64,000 nt of DNA from assembly GCF_000253295.1 (NCBI RefSeq), contig NC_015717.1, forward strand, positions 930,001 to 994,000, given 5' to 3'. The position numbers were made by a program, and so were the translations under genes. Below are positions 8,578-18,117 of this stretch, one piece after another. Every line of letters begins with the position of its first letter. The first letter of the stretch is position 1. The stretch is from Hyphomicrobium sp. MC1 (lineage in GTDB: Bacteria > Pseudomonadota > Alphaproteobacteria > Rhizobiales > Hyphomicrobiaceae). The notes under the pieces are model-generated. The model did not search any database, was not told where the DNA came from, and saw only the letters and a list, made by a program, of their open reading frames with translations.

Positions 8578-11496
8578 TTACTCCGCCGGCTCCAGTTTCT
8601 TGTCCTTGGCGATGCGCTTGTTCTCGAACTCGCGCTCCTGCCATTCCTCCTGCCACTCTGACGGGTGGTTGGAGACGTGGACCTGGACCGCCGTCACCTT
8701 ATACTCGGGGCAGTTGGTCGCCCAGTCCGAGTTTTCCGTAGTGATGACGTTGGCGCCGGTCACGGGGTGGTGGAAGGTCGTATAGACGACGCCTTGCGGC
8801 ATGCGATCCGAGACCTTTGCCGTTAACGTGGTGGCGCCGACGCGGCTTGCAAGAGACACTTTCATGCCGCTCTTGATGCCACGCACTTCCGCGTCGTGCG
8901 GATGAAGTTCGAGGATGTCCTCCGGGTGCCACGCGACGTTCTCGGTGCGCCGGGTCTGAGCACCGACATTGTACTGCGACAGGATACGTCCGGTCGTCAG
9001 GATCAGCGGGAAGTTGCGGTTGGTGCGCTCGGCCGTCGGGACGAAGCCCGTCAGCATGAAGCGGCCCTTGCCGCGCGTGAACTCGTCCGTGTGCATGACG
9101 GGCGTGCCGACCGGATGTTCTTCGTTGCACGGCCACTGGATGGAGCCCAGTTCGTCGATGCGGTCGAACGAGACGCCTTCGAAGGTCGGCGTGACGCGGG
9201 CGATCTCGTCCATGATTTCCGACGCCGAATTGTAATGCATCGGATGGCCCATCGCCGTTGAGAGGCGCGAGATGACCTCCCATTCCGCCATGCCCTGTTT
9301 TTCGCGCATGACCTTACGGACGCGGTTGATGCGCCGCTCGGCGTTCGTGAACGTGCCGTCCTTTTCAAGGAACGACGTGCCGGGCAGGAAGACGTGAGCG
9401 AAGGCGGCCGTCTCGTTCAGGAACAAGTCCTGTACGATGACGATGTCCATCGATTCCAGCGCGTGCTCGACGTGATGCGTGTTCGGATCCGACTGAGCGA
9501 TGTCTTCGCCCTGGATGAACATGCCCATGAACGTGCCGTCAGAGGCTGCGTCGAACATGTTGGGAAGACGCAGACCCGGTTCCGGATCGAGCTTGGTGTT
9601 CCATTCCTTCTCGAAGATCGTACGTACTTCGGCGTTCGAGACGTGGCGGTAACCGGGGAACTCGTGCGGGAACGAGCCCATATCGCACGAGCCCTGCACG
9701 TTGTTCTGACCGCGCAACGGGTTCACGCCGACGCCTTCGCGGCCGATGTTGCCGGTTGCCATCGCGATGTTGGCCATGGCCATAACCATCGTCGAGCCTT
9801 GGCTGTGCTCGGTGACGCCGAGGCCGTAGTAAATCGCAGCGTTGCCGCCGGTCGCAAAAAGGCGCGCGGCTTCGCGAACCATTTGCGCCGGAACGCCGGT
9901 AATGTGCTCGGTCGCTTCGGGGGAATTTTCAGGGCGCTTGATGAATTCTTCCCAGCGATAGAAATCAGCAGGTTCGCAACGGCGCTTGACGAACTTGGTG
10001 TCGATCAAGTTTTCGGTCGCGATGACGTGACCCATCGCGTTCATGACCGCGACGTTGGTCGAGGGTTGAAGCTGAAGATGGTAGGCCGCCTCAACGTGCG
10101 GCGAGCGCACGATATCTGTGCGACGCGGATCGACGACAATCAGCTTGGCGCCTTCGCGGATGCGCTTCTTCATGCGCGAACCAAAGACGGGGTGACCGTC
10201 GGTCGGGTTGGCGCCGACGACCATGATGACGTCGGTCTTATCGACGCTCTTGAAGTCTTGCGTTCCGGCGGATTCACCGAACGTCTGCTTCAAGCCGTAG
10301 CCCGTCGGCGAGTGGCAGACCCGGGCGCAGGTGTCGATGTTGTTGGTGCGGAAGGCACCACGAACCAGACGCTGCACGGCGTAGACTTCCTCGTTCGTGG
10401 TGCGCGAGGAAGTGATGCCGCCGATGGAATCCTTGCCGTATTTCTCTTGCGTGTCCTTGAGACGCTTCGCGGCATAGTTGATGGCTTCATCCCACGACAC
10501 AGCCTGCCACGGATCGGTGATCTTTTCGCGGATCATCGGCGTCAACACGCGATCCTTGTGCGTCGCGTAACCGAACGCGAAGCGGCCCTTGACGCAGGAA
10601 TGGCCTTCGTTGGCGCCGCCGTCCTTGTAGGGCATCATGCGGACGACTTCCTCGCCGCGCATTTCAGCCTTGAACGAGCAGCCGACGCCGCAATAAGCGC
10701 ACGTTGTGACGAGCGAATGCTCGGGCTGACCGTGATCAAGAACGGACTTCTCGATGAGCGTTGCTGTCGGGCAAGCCTGGACGCAGGCGCCGCAGGAGAC
10801 GCATTCCGACGACAGGAATTCTTCGTCCATGCCGGCAGAAACGTGAGAAGCGAAACCGCGGCCGTCGATCGTCAAGGCGAACGTGCCCTGCACTTCCTCG
10901 CAAGCGCGAACGCAGCGCGAGCAGACGATGCACTTCGACGGATCGAACTGGAAGTAGGGGTTCGACTTGTCTTTCGCCTTGAAGCGGTCGTTGGCTTCGC
11001 CGTCTTTCGTTTTGGCGAAGACGTGGTTCTCGCCGTCGTAGCCGTAGCGGACTTCGCGCAGGCCGACTGCACCCGCCATGTCCTGCAACTCGCAGTCGCC
11101 GTTGGCGCCGCAGGTTAGGCAGTCAAGCGGATGGTCGGAGATGTAAAGCTCCATCACGCCACGGCGGAGGTTGGCGAGACGAGCATTTTGCGTCGTGACC
11201 TTGATGCCGGGCGCGACGGGCGTCGTGCAGGACGCTGGCGTTCCTTTGCGGCCCTCGATCTCGCACAAGCAGAGGCGGCACGAACCCCAGGGGTCGAGGC
11301 TATCGGTGGCGCAGAGCTTCGGGATCTGGATGCCGAGCTGCATTGCGGCGTTCATGATCGACGTGCCTTCGGGCACCGTGATCTCGCTGCCATCGATTTC
11401 GAGCGTCACCATCTTGGTGGCTTCGTGGACATCTGGTGTCGGCGTGCCGAAGTCGGTCTCTTTGATGAGAGTCATCGGCTTGATATGTTGGTTCAT
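8578..11496 (-). CDS. fdsA: NAD-dependent formate dehydrogenase, molybdenum alpha subunit
   Basis: 972 residues; oxidises formate to CO2 at a bis-MGD molybdenum centre and passes electrons through a chain of iron-sulfur clusters to FdsB. In order: [2Fe-2S] site (Cys-62, -73, -76/78, -90), NuoG-type His-122/Cys-126/-129/-135 [4Fe-4S] site, two ferredoxin-type CxxCxxCxxxC motifs (189-199 and 232-242), CxxCxxxC...C near 266-301, then the molybdopterin oxidoreductase domain. The Mo ligand is Cys-394, followed by His-395 (VCHSP), so it is a cysteine, not selenocysteine, enzyme. GQNNVQGSCDMG binds the cofactor. AGAGG precedes the ATG. Second gene after fdsB, 36 bases downstream. Confidence 0.97.
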   Translation of the reverse strand: MNQHIKPMTLIKETDFGTPTPDVHEATKMVTLEIDGSEITVPEGTSIMNAAMQLGIQIPKLCATDSLDPWGSCRLCLCEIEGRKGTPASCTTPVAPGIKVTTQNARLANLRRGVMELYISDHPLDCLTCGANGDCELQDMAGAVGLREVRYGYDGENHVFAKTKDGEANDRFKAKDKSNPYFQFDPSKCIVCSRCVRACEEVQGTFALTIDGRGFASHVSAGMDEEFLSSECVSCGACVQACPTATLIEKSVLDHGQPEHSLVTTCAYCGVGCSFKAEMRGEEVVRMMPYKDGGANEGHSCVKGRFAFGYATHKDRVLTPMIREKITDPWQAVSWDEAINYAAKRLKDTQEKYGKDSIGGITSSRTTNEEVYAVQRLVRGAFRTNNIDTCARVCHSPTGYGLKQTFGESAGTQDFKSVDKTDVIMVVGANPTDGHPVFGSRMKKRIREGAKLIVVDPRRTDIVRSPHVEAAYHLQLQPSTNVAVMNAMGHVIATENLIDTKFVKRRCEPADFYRWEEFIKRPENSPEATEHITGVPAQMVREAARLFATGGNAAIYYGLGVTEHSQGSTMVMAMANIAMATGNIGREGVGVNPLRGQNNVQGSCDMGSFPHEFPGYRHVSNAEVRTIFEKEWNTKLDPEPGLRLPNMFDAASDGTFMGMFIQGEDIAQSDPNTHHVEHALESMDIVIVQDLFLNETAAFAHVFLPGTSFLEKDGTFTNAERRINRVRKVMREKQGMAEWEVISRLSTAMGHPMHYNSASEIMDEIARVTPTFEGVSFDRIDELGSIQWPCNEEHPVGTPVMHTDEFTRGKGRFMLTGFVPTAERTNRNFPLILTTGRILSQYNVGAQTRRTENVAWHPEDILELHPHDAEVRGIKSGMKVSLASRVGATTLTAKVSDRMPQGVVYTTFHHPVTGANVITTENSDWATNCPEYKVTAVQVHVSNHPSEWQEEWQEREFENKRIAKDKKLEPAE

Positions 11497-11532
11497 CGAG
11501 CGTCCTCTTGGAGGTCAGCTGATTCTGGAAAT

Positions 11533-13098
11533 TTACTCTGCGGCATCTGCGAGAAATTTATTCGTCGACGGCTTGTGGAAGTCTTCCGGAAAGCCCCGCA
11601 ACGCACTCATGACGGGGAACGGTGTGAGGCCGCCCATCGCGCAGAGCGAGCCGTCCGTCATGGTCACGCACAAGTCTTCGAGCAGCGCCAAGTTCTTGTC
11701 GCGATCGACGTCGTCGATGATGCGGTCGATCACCTCGACGCCGCGCGTCGAGCCGATCCGGCACGGCGTGCACTTGCCGCAGCTTTCGATCGCGCAGAAT
11801 TCCATCGCGAAACGTGCTTGCTTTGCCATGTCGACCGTGTCGTCGAAAACGACAAGGCCGCCGTGGCCGACCATGGCGTCGACTTTGGCGAATTCCTCGT
11901 AATCCATCGGCACGTCGAACTTCGATGCCGGGATGTAGGCACCGAGCGGACCACCGACCTGGACAGCGCGGACGGGACGTCCCGTTGCGGTGCCGCCGCC
12001 CCAGTCTTCGATCAACTGACGCGTGGTGACGCCGAACGCCTTCTCGACGAGGCCGCCCTGCTTGATGTTGCCGCCGAGCTGGAAGGCGAGCGTGCCGCGC
12101 GAGCGGCCGACGCCGTAGTTCTTATAGAACTCGCCGCCCTTGGACAGGATGATTGGCACGGCCGCGAAGCTCATCACGTTGTTGATGATGCTCGGCTTGC
12201 CGAACAGGCCTTCGATGGCGGGGATCGGCGGCTTGTAGCGAACGATGCCGCGTTTGCCCTCGATGCTTTCGAGCATCGACGTTTCCTCGCCGCAGATGTA
12301 AGCGCCGGCACCCATCCGGACGAAGAGATCGAACGAATAGTTCGTGCCCTGGATGTTATTGCCGAGCCAATTGGCTTGGCGTGCGATTTCGATGGCTTCG
12401 CGCAGCACGTGCACCGAATGGGGATATTCGGAACGCACGTAGATGTAGCCCTTCTGGGCACCGCCCGCGACAGCGGCGATAGTCATGCCTTCGATCAGGC
12501 AGAAGGGATCGCCTTCCATCAGCATGCGGTCGGCGAAGGTGCCGCTGTCGCCTTCGTCGGCGTTGCAGACAACGTACTTTTCGCCCGGCGGCAGGTCGTG
12601 AACCGTCTTCCACTTGATGCCGGTCGGGAAGCCTGCGCCGCCGCGGCCGCGAAGACCCGACGTCGTCACTTCGGTGACGATATCCAGCGGCTTCATCTGC
12701 AAGGCTTTGGCAAGCCCCTCATAGCCGCCGTGGGTACGATAATCTTCGATGGAAAGCGGATCGGTAATGCCGCAACGCGCAAACGTCAGCCGTTCCTGGT
12801 TCTTGAAGTAGGGAATCTCTTCAGTCCGGCCGTGGCCGAGACGATGGGATTTGCCTTCGAGGAAGCCAGCTTCGAAAAGGCCCGCGACATCGCCCGGCGT
12901 CACCGGACCGTAGGCGACGCGGCCGCCCGGCATATCGACCTCAACGAGCGGCTCAAGAAAGAGCATGCCGCGCGAACCGTTGCGGACGACCTGAATATCG
13001 AGGTTGCGAGATTTTGCCTCTTTGGTGATCGCAGCTGCGACTTCGTCGGCGCCGACGGAGAGCGCTGCAGCGTCTCTTGGAACGAAGACCCTGATCAT
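11533..13098 (-). CDS. fdsB: Formate dehydrogenase beta subunit (FMN/NAD-binding)
   Basis: 521 residues. Carries FMN and the NAD site, releasing the electrons from formate as NADH. The first 100 residues or so resemble the thioredoxin-like NuoE extension; then a NuoF core with GRGGAGFPTGIKW (NADH/FMN binding), NADEGDSGTFADR and GAGAYICGEETSML; the C-terminus has ESCGKCTPCRIG with the [4Fe-4S] cysteines. The ATG at 13098 overlaps the fdsG stop by four bases (ATGA), so the two are translationally coupled. Confidence 0.96.
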   Translation of the reverse strand: MIRVFVPRDAAALSVGADEVAAAITKEAKSRNLDIQVVRNGSRGMLFLEPLVEVDMPGGRVAYGPVTPGDVAGLFEAGFLEGKSHRLGHGRTEEIPYFKNQERLTFARCGITDPLSIEDYRTHGGYEGLAKALQMKPLDIVTEVTTSGLRGRGGAGFPTGIKWKTVHDLPPGEKYVVCNADEGDSGTFADRMLMEGDPFCLIEGMTIAAVAGGAQKGYIYVRSEYPHSVHVLREAIEIARQANWLGNNIQGTNYSFDLFVRMGAGAYICGEETSMLESIEGKRGIVRYKPPIPAIEGLFGKPSIINNVMSFAAVPIILSKGGEFYKNYGVGRSRGTLAFQLGGNIKQGGLVEKAFGVTTRQLIEDWGGGTATGRPVRAVQVGGPLGAYIPASKFDVPMDYEEFAKVDAMVGHGGLVVFDDTVDMAKQARFAMEFCAIESCGKCTPCRIGSTRGVEVIDRIIDDVDRDKNLALLEDLCVTMTDGSLCAMGGLTPFPVMSALRGFPEDFHKPSTNKFLADAAE

Positions 13099-13622
13099 TC
13101 TGCAGCTTCCTTGTCGAGAGCGCCGATGATTTCGTCGAAACGCTTGGAATCGACCATGCCATAAAGTTTTTCGCCGACCATGATGGCCGGCGATAGCGCG
13201 CAATTCCCAAGGCAGAAGACCTGTTCGATGGTGACCGAACCGTCGGCGGTGGTGCCGCCGAGTTTGGTGCCAAGCGATTGCTCTGCGTGCTGACAGAGCT
13301 TCTCAGTGCCCATCGATTGGCAGGCCTCGGCGCGGCAGATCTTGACGACGTGGCGGCCGACGGGATGGCGTTTGAATTCGTGATAGAAGGTCAACACGCC
13401 GTAGACCTCGGCGCGGGAGCGGTTCAGTGCCTTGGCGATCACCGGCAGCGTCGCATCCGGCACGTAGCCAAGCTGATGCTGCAACTCGTGAAAAATCTCC
13501 AGGAGCTCGTCGGGCTTGTTGCCGTGACGGGCGCATACCGCCAAGGCCGCGACCTCAGCGGGGTCCATGACTGGCGTTGGCGCCGTCGAAGTGCCGTTGT
13601 TTTGACTGGCTTTCTTCGCCAT
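13095..13622 (-). CDS. fdsG: Formate dehydrogenase gamma subunit ([2Fe-2S], NuoE-like)
   Basis: 175 residues. Thioredoxin-fold [2Fe-2S] protein of the NuoE family, part of the diaphorase module with FdsB. The four cluster cysteines are in CRAEACQSMG and VFCLGNCALSP. The N-terminal 25 residues are a low-complexity Ser/Thr/Asn linker. The ATG at 13622 is preceded by GAGGAA; the longer open frame to 13709 has no better start. First gene of the operon; the upstream 200 bases carry a LysR-type dyad. Confidence 0.95.
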   Translation of the reverse strand: MAKKASQNNGTSTAPTPVMDPAEVAALAVCARHGNKPDELLEIFHELQHQLGYVPDATLPVIAKALNRSRAEVYGVLTFYHEFKRHPVGRHVVKICRAEACQSMGTEKLCQHAEQSLGTKLGGTTADGSVTIEQVFCLGNCALSPAIMVGEKLYGMVDSKRFDEIIGALDKEAAE

Positions 13623-13724
13623 GCGTGGCGTTTCCTCGGTATTGTTGGCGGTCTTTCGTGCCGCAGTGCGCACTTTGCCGCATAAACGGTTAAGTGGTTC
13701 AATCCGCACCTCGGTTCAAATCGA

Positions 13725-13743
13725 TATAGTCGATATCTCTATA
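13725..13743. promoter_or_regulatory. Candidate LysR-type operator for the formate dehydrogenase operon
   Basis: Interrupted dyad TATAG-N9-CTATA, which fits the general LysR-family T-N11-A scheme. It lies 103 bases upstream of the fdsG start and about 80 bases after the end of the LysR gene, inside an AT-rich island. The short direct repeats TCGATAT around it add to the impression of a multi-site operator. Binding by the adjacent regulator is inferred. Confidence 0.5.
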
Positions 13744-13825
13744 GACGCCGTCAATGATGCGGTGCAAAAACTGGGCCGAATGGCACAGTTTTGAGCATTT
13801 TTTCGGGCTAAGTAGCCGGAAAATT

Positions 13826-14731
13826 TCAGGAAATGCGTTTTGTAGAAAGAGCGGTCGCGGCCTCTCTGAAGGCCCGTACGAGCGGTGCAACGGGATCACG
13901 ATCCTGTGTGATCATGCCGACGCTGTGCGCCACCTCAGGATCTACAAGAGGAATGGCTCGGATGCCGGGATCGTCGCCCAAGAGATTCAACAGATAGTGG
14001 GGCATGACGCTCGCCAGCCCCATGAGGCGGACGTTGGAATAGAGATTGATCACGGAGTTCGTTTCGAGCGCCGGTTCTGGGTGGCGGCCGGCTGCCTCGA
14101 ACGCGTGGTCAATGATGCGCCGGTTCTGCATGTTTGGGGTCAGCAGGCCCAGCGGCAACTCGGCGGCGTCGCGCCAGCTCACCGTCTCGCGCTCGGCCAT
14201 CGGATGATCTTCTGGAACGAAAAGGCAATAGCGCTCGACGTAGAGCGGGGTGGCGACGAGGCCATTGATCGGCTCGTTGTCGAGGTAACTGATCCCGGCA
14301 TCGATCGTATACTCGTTGAGCCCGCGCAGGATTTCCTCGGAACTCATCGACATGATCGTGAAGTTGATCTGCGGATGTAGGCGCTGCACGTCGCGCGTCA
14401 GATAGGGCAGAATCGGCAGCGCCGACGGGATCGCGCCGAGGACCAAGCGGCCAGTCAGGCCGAAATCGCTGATCGCAAGCTGCGCCAGCTCCTGATGCAT
14501 CGAGGCCCAATTGTTGAGAATGAGCTGCGCCCATTTGAGGACGCGTTCACCTTCTTGCGTCAGACCCTGATAGCGTTGGCCGCGTTCGACGATGGGCACG
14601 CCGAGTTCAAGCTCAAGCTGGCGGATGCGGCCAGAGAGCGTCGGCTGCGTGACGTTGCAGGCCTGGGCAGCGCGCGTGAAATGCTTTTCGCGCGCCAGTG
14701 CAACGAGATATTGGAGCTGGCGGATATCCAT
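13826..14731 (-). CDS. fdsR: LysR-type transcriptional regulator, probable formate dehydrogenase regulator
   Basis: 301 residues: N-terminal winged helix-turn-helix (residues 1-60, with FTRAAQACNVTQPTLSGRIRQLE) and a C-terminal periplasmic-binding-like effector domain. In several C1-oxidising bacteria a LysR gene, fdsR, sits beside fds and responds to formate; here it lies directly upstream of fdsG on the same strand, an arrangement that suggests both separate and read-through transcription. Effector specificity is inferred from position only. The start is a well-conserved MDIRQLQYLVAL. Confidence 0.8.
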   Translation of the reverse strand: MDIRQLQYLVALAREKHFTRAAQACNVTQPTLSGRIRQLELELGVPIVERGQRYQGLTQEGERVLKWAQLILNNWASMHQELAQLAISDFGLTGRLVLGAIPSALPILPYLTRDVQRLHPQINFTIMSMSSEEILRGLNEYTIDAGISYLDNEPINGLVATPLYVERYCLFVPEDHPMAERETVSWRDAAELPLGLLTPNMQNRRIIDHAFEAAGRHPEPALETNSVINLYSNVRLMGLASVMPHYLLNLLGDDPGIRAIPLVDPEVAHSVGMITQDRDPVAPLVRAFREAATALSTKRIS

Positions 14732-14811
14732 TTTCGACGCTCTCGCTTGAGAGAGCGCCGGTTATCGGGGTTTCGCTGGGCAAAAGCAAATCGCGCGCTG
14801 ACGGCTGTGTT

Positions 14812-15552
14812 TCAGCCGTCAATGCCGGTGGCGTCGAAGACGTGGCCCGAGAGTGCGCGGCGGCGGCGGGAAGCCAGGTGCAGCGCGAGAGAGGCGACAT
14901 CGGGTTCGCTGGCGAGATAGGCTCCGGCGCGGCCGTCGAAGAAGGCGCGGGGCCCGACACCGTTAATGCGAACGCCCTTATCAGCCCAGGCGCGGGCTTC
15001 CTGCGCGATCATCGCGGCGAGCGCCGTCCGGATGACGCCGCAGATCGCGGCCGAGCGGGCATCGCGGGGTTCGGGCATGTTGACGACGTTGAGGACGAGG
15101 CCTTCGCTCATGACGAGGCACATGCGATTGGCGATCACCCGGGTGAGCTGGGCGAGGGGTGCGAGCTTTGACTCTATAAGGGCTTCGAGATCGGCATCGT
15201 CGGCGATGGCATTGATCTCGTCGGCCGAAATCGACGTCATGTTGATGGCGGCGTCGAGCCCGCCAAAGGCCTGAGCCGAGGTCTGGGCGAAGCGCGCCGC
15301 GGAATTTGCAGTCGAAATATCGAGAGTATGGAGGCGAATCTCGCTTGCGCTCTGGGACAGGAAGGCGAACAACTCGACGAGTTCTGGCGACAACTCGGCG
15401 GTATGGACGACAAGGCGGACGTTGAGATCGGCGAATGTCCGGGCGACGTCGATGCCCGAGTTTCCGGTCAGACCGGTGATTAGGATGCGCGCCCGCGATA
15501 ACTCACTCGAGACTTCTTCTTCGACGCTGGTACCTACTCGATCCATGTACAT
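14812..15552 (-). CDS. SDR-like Rossmann protein lacking the catalytic Tyr/Lys
   Basis: 246 residues. The fold-level pattern of short-chain dehydrogenases is clear: ILITGLTGNSG at the N-terminus (modified TGxxxGxG), a central helix-strand alternation, and a C-terminal GVGPRAFF. The usual YxxxK is replaced by a stretch reading AAICGVIRTAL, with no Tyr and Arg in place of Lys, and the catalytic Ser is not in place. The protein is therefore unlikely to be an ordinary oxidoreductase. Start ATG at 15552 follows an excellent AGGAGGGG. It is upstream of fdsR on the same strand with an 80-base gap, so co-transcription with the formate dehydrogenase regulator is possible. Confidence 0.75.
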   Translation of the reverse strand: MYMDRVGTSVEEEVSSELSRARILITGLTGNSGIDVARTFADLNVRLVVHTAELSPELVELFAFLSQSASEIRLHTLDISTANSAARFAQTSAQAFGGLDAAINMTSISADEINAIADDADLEALIESKLAPLAQLTRVIANRMCLVMSEGLVLNVVNMPEPRDARSAAICGVIRTALAAMIAQEARAWADKGVRINGVGPRAFFDGRAGAYLASEPDVASLALHLASRRRRALSGHVFDATGIDG

Positions 15553-15877
15553 GGCGCTCTTCCCCTCCTGACAACACGCTGAACCGGCGAACGCGAGAGG
15601 CGCCGTCGGCAGGATGATAGCACGCCGATTCGCCTAACGAGACCTAAACAGCCAGCCGATTCGGGTTTGGGGGAGACGGGTCAAGGGCGCTTTTGAGACT
15701 ATGCACCGCGTCACGCGTTATAAGTCTGTGACCCTGACGCCCCGCACAGGCATCGATCTGCCCTTAGTGCGGGCAGAGGGTGGAAAAGGTGGTGATAGTT
15801 CGAGGCGCGCACGTTGCGCCGCGTTTCACGCCTCTGCGAAGGTTGAGACTGACGAATCGACTAGCTGCTTGGATAAG
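15553..15877. other. Divergent intergenic region
   Basis: 325 bases between the SDR-like gene and the EAL-domain protein, presumably with both promoters. If the EAL gene starts at an in-frame ATG at 15701, about half of this becomes coding. No operator or RNA recognised. Confidence 0.4.
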
Positions 15878-17998
15878 ATGACAAAACAGGACAACTCGAA
15901 GCCGCAAGCCAGTGTCGCGCCTGCCGACACGGCTGCACCATCGCCGGCTCTTGTGCCTGGTCCCGCTTTTGGGCCTGGTCCGGCTCCAGGACCTGCTCCG
16001 GCAAACGGGCCGCCTGCTCCAAGCGCGGCTGCGCCATCCCAGGATTCGCCCCGCGAGGTTAAATCGCGAGATGGGCTGATCGTGGCGTCCATCGTCATTG
16101 CCTCTGTTGCCGTGGCGGTGATGTGCTTTACCCAGCTCGGGCTGACGCTACCTGTTGCCGGCGCCGTGGGCGTCGTAACGCTGGCGCTGCTGATGCTCAT
16201 TCACAAGCAGATGCAGAAGTCGGCGCAGATCGCTCAGCTGAAAGCGGAACTGGCCCAAAGCCGCCTTGCCGGACGGCCCAAAGCCGGAATGCGTCCGGGT
16301 CCCGCTCCCCAGCAGGCCCAAGCCCAGCCTCAATCATCGCAAAGCGCAACCGAGGCGCGGATTCGCGAATTGAGCCGTGACATCGGCAATCTTGTTCCCC
16401 GTTCGGATGCGTCGCCAGCCGGCGCTCAAGGTCCGACGCAATCGTTCGTCGGTCCGCTGGCGCCCGAGCAGGGGCCGCGAAAGGCGCAGCGCGCGCCGTT
16501 ACCGCCTATCGGTGAAGCAGCGGCGAAGTCGGCAAGCGAAGCCGGCGCTGGTCCGTCTCTGCAGGGGCCGACTGTAAAGCCTCCGGTTTCGGAGCCGCCT
16601 GCCGACACGCAGTTCATGGGGCCGCAACCGGCGCAAGAGGATGCGCCGCGCGAGCAGTGGTCTTTCCGGCCTCGGACCGATGCCCAGGCGTCCGTGCAGG
16701 GCGCGTCGGCTGCGACCAACGCTATGAACGGCAACGCACAGGCGCCAGTCGCGACGACCATCGAGGGCGATCTCGAACTCGTGCAGCGTAAGATCAAGGA
16801 ACTCGCTGACGAGGTGAACGCGGCGGAAGCATTGCGTCCCAAGCCGCAGCTCGTTGCGACTCGTCCGAGCGGACCGTCGAGCCCGCTGGAAGACTCCATC
16901 GGCGCGCTGCGCGCTGCTGCAAAGAGCATGCGCGGCAGGCCGTCTCTCGGCGATTTCATTCCGAAGTTCGAAACGCAGGCTGCCGAGCCGAAGCCCGCTT
17001 CCCAACCACAGTCGATGCCTGCGCAGCCAGCTGCTGCTCCGGCGAGCCCCGCAACGGGTTTCGGCGAGCTCGTCATTCCGGCGACGGCAGAAAGAATCGC
17101 GGGTTCGGACACCGCCGCGTCGGCTTCTACTGCTCCACCATCAAATGCTGCTGAGCGCGATGTGGCACCTCCCAACCTTGAGCTGCCGCTTCCCGATTTC
17201 TCGCTGCCGTCGGGGCCGACCCTGCCGCCGCGTGCGGATGCGATCAGCCGTGCTGTTGACGATGGAACCATCGACGTCTTGCTTGGGCCGATCGTGACGC
17301 TGTCGGAGCATTCGGTCAGCCACTACGAAATGACGGCGAACCTCGTTTCGCTGACTGGCGAGACACTTACCTTCAGCGAGGACGATTTTGCGCTGATCGA
17401 AGGTGACCGCGATGCGAAATTCGACATTGCGCGTCTCACTCGGGCCGCTGCACTGGCGGCGCGAATGGATGCGCGTGATCGCGAAGGTTCGCTGCTCGCG
17501 GAATTTTTTGGCTCCTCGATGACGAGCAGGGCTTTTCTTGAAACCTTCGCGAACGCCTACGAAACGCGGCAGCGAATTTCGGCACAGCTCGTACTGACGT
17601 TTACGCAGCGTGCGGTCGACGCGTTCTCACCGGCGGCTTGGCAGGCCGTGCGCGATATGCACGCGTTCGGGTTCCGCTTTGCGCTCGACAAGGTTCGTCA
17701 CGTGGGGACGGATTTCGCGGCGCTGCAGAGATCGGGCTTCCGCTTTGTTCGCATTGACGCTCAGACACTGCTCAATGGGTTGGCAACACCAGAGCGGCTT
17801 GTGCCGGCCGAGGAAATTCTGCAGCGGGCGACGCTGGCAGGGCTTTCGATCATTGCGGCGGGCATTCAGGACGCAACAACGCAAAAGCGGCTGCTGGACG
17901 CCGGTGTGCTGTTAGGTCAAGGGCCGCTGTTTGGAGCGCCGCGACAGGTCAACGTCGACAGCGGCGCGGGGCCGTCCGATCAATCGGCGGCGGCTTGA
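15878..17998 (+). CDS. Membrane protein with degenerate C-terminal EAL domain
   Basis: 706 residues. Residues 1-60 are Pro/Ala/Gly-rich, then two hydrophobic helices at roughly 70-90 and 95-110, a long disordered Pro/Gln/Ala region up to about residue 450, and a C-terminal EAL-fold domain of about 240 residues. The EAL signature is altered to YEMTANL and the metal-binding DDFGTG becomes DKVRHVG, so it should not hydrolyse cyclic-di-GMP. It could be a c-di-GMP receptor or a structural protein; neither is shown. The start at 15878 (MTKQDN) is favoured over 15701 because coding character begins there, but neither has a strong ribosome-binding site. Confidence 0.75.
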   Translation: MTKQDNSKPQASVAPADTAAPSPALVPGPAFGPGPAPGPAPANGPPAPSAAAPSQDSPREVKSRDGLIVASIVIASVAVAVMCFTQLGLTLPVAGAVGVVTLALLMLIHKQMQKSAQIAQLKAELAQSRLAGRPKAGMRPGPAPQQAQAQPQSSQSATEARIRELSRDIGNLVPRSDASPAGAQGPTQSFVGPLAPEQGPRKAQRAPLPPIGEAAAKSASEAGAGPSLQGPTVKPPVSEPPADTQFMGPQPAQEDAPREQWSFRPRTDAQASVQGASAATNAMNGNAQAPVATTIEGDLELVQRKIKELADEVNAAEALRPKPQLVATRPSGPSSPLEDSIGALRAAAKSMRGRPSLGDFIPKFETQAAEPKPASQPQSMPAQPAAAPASPATGFGELVIPATAERIAGSDTAASASTAPPSNAAERDVAPPNLELPLPDFSLPSGPTLPPRADAISRAVDDGTIDVLLGPIVTLSEHSVSHYEMTANLVSLTGETLTFSEDDFALIEGDRDAKFDIARLTRAAALAARMDARDREGSLLAEFFGSSMTSRAFLETFANAYETRQRISAQLVLTFTQRAVDAFSPAAWQAVRDMHAFGFRFALDKVRHVGTDFAALQRSGFRFVRIDAQTLLNGLATPERLVPAEEILQRATLAGLSIIAAGIQDATTQKRLLDAGVLLGQGPLFGAPRQVNVDSGAGPSDQSAAA

Positions 17999-18117
17999 GA
18001 TAGCTCGGCGAAGTTTAACGACTGTGACGACGGCGCCGGATGACAGTCCGGCGCCGCGTCGTTTATAGGGCCGTTTATCGGGGCCGCAGAGCGCGCGCTC
18101 CATGTAAAGGCCTGCCG

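Noticed and set aside
9394..11118. 574-codon plus-strand open frame
   Set aside because: Antisense to fdsA, whose iron-sulfur and molybdenum motifs are clear. Long antisense frames are common in high-GC genes.
11131..13164. 677-codon plus-strand open frame
   Set aside because: Antisense to the end of fdsA and all of fdsB; no domain features of its own.
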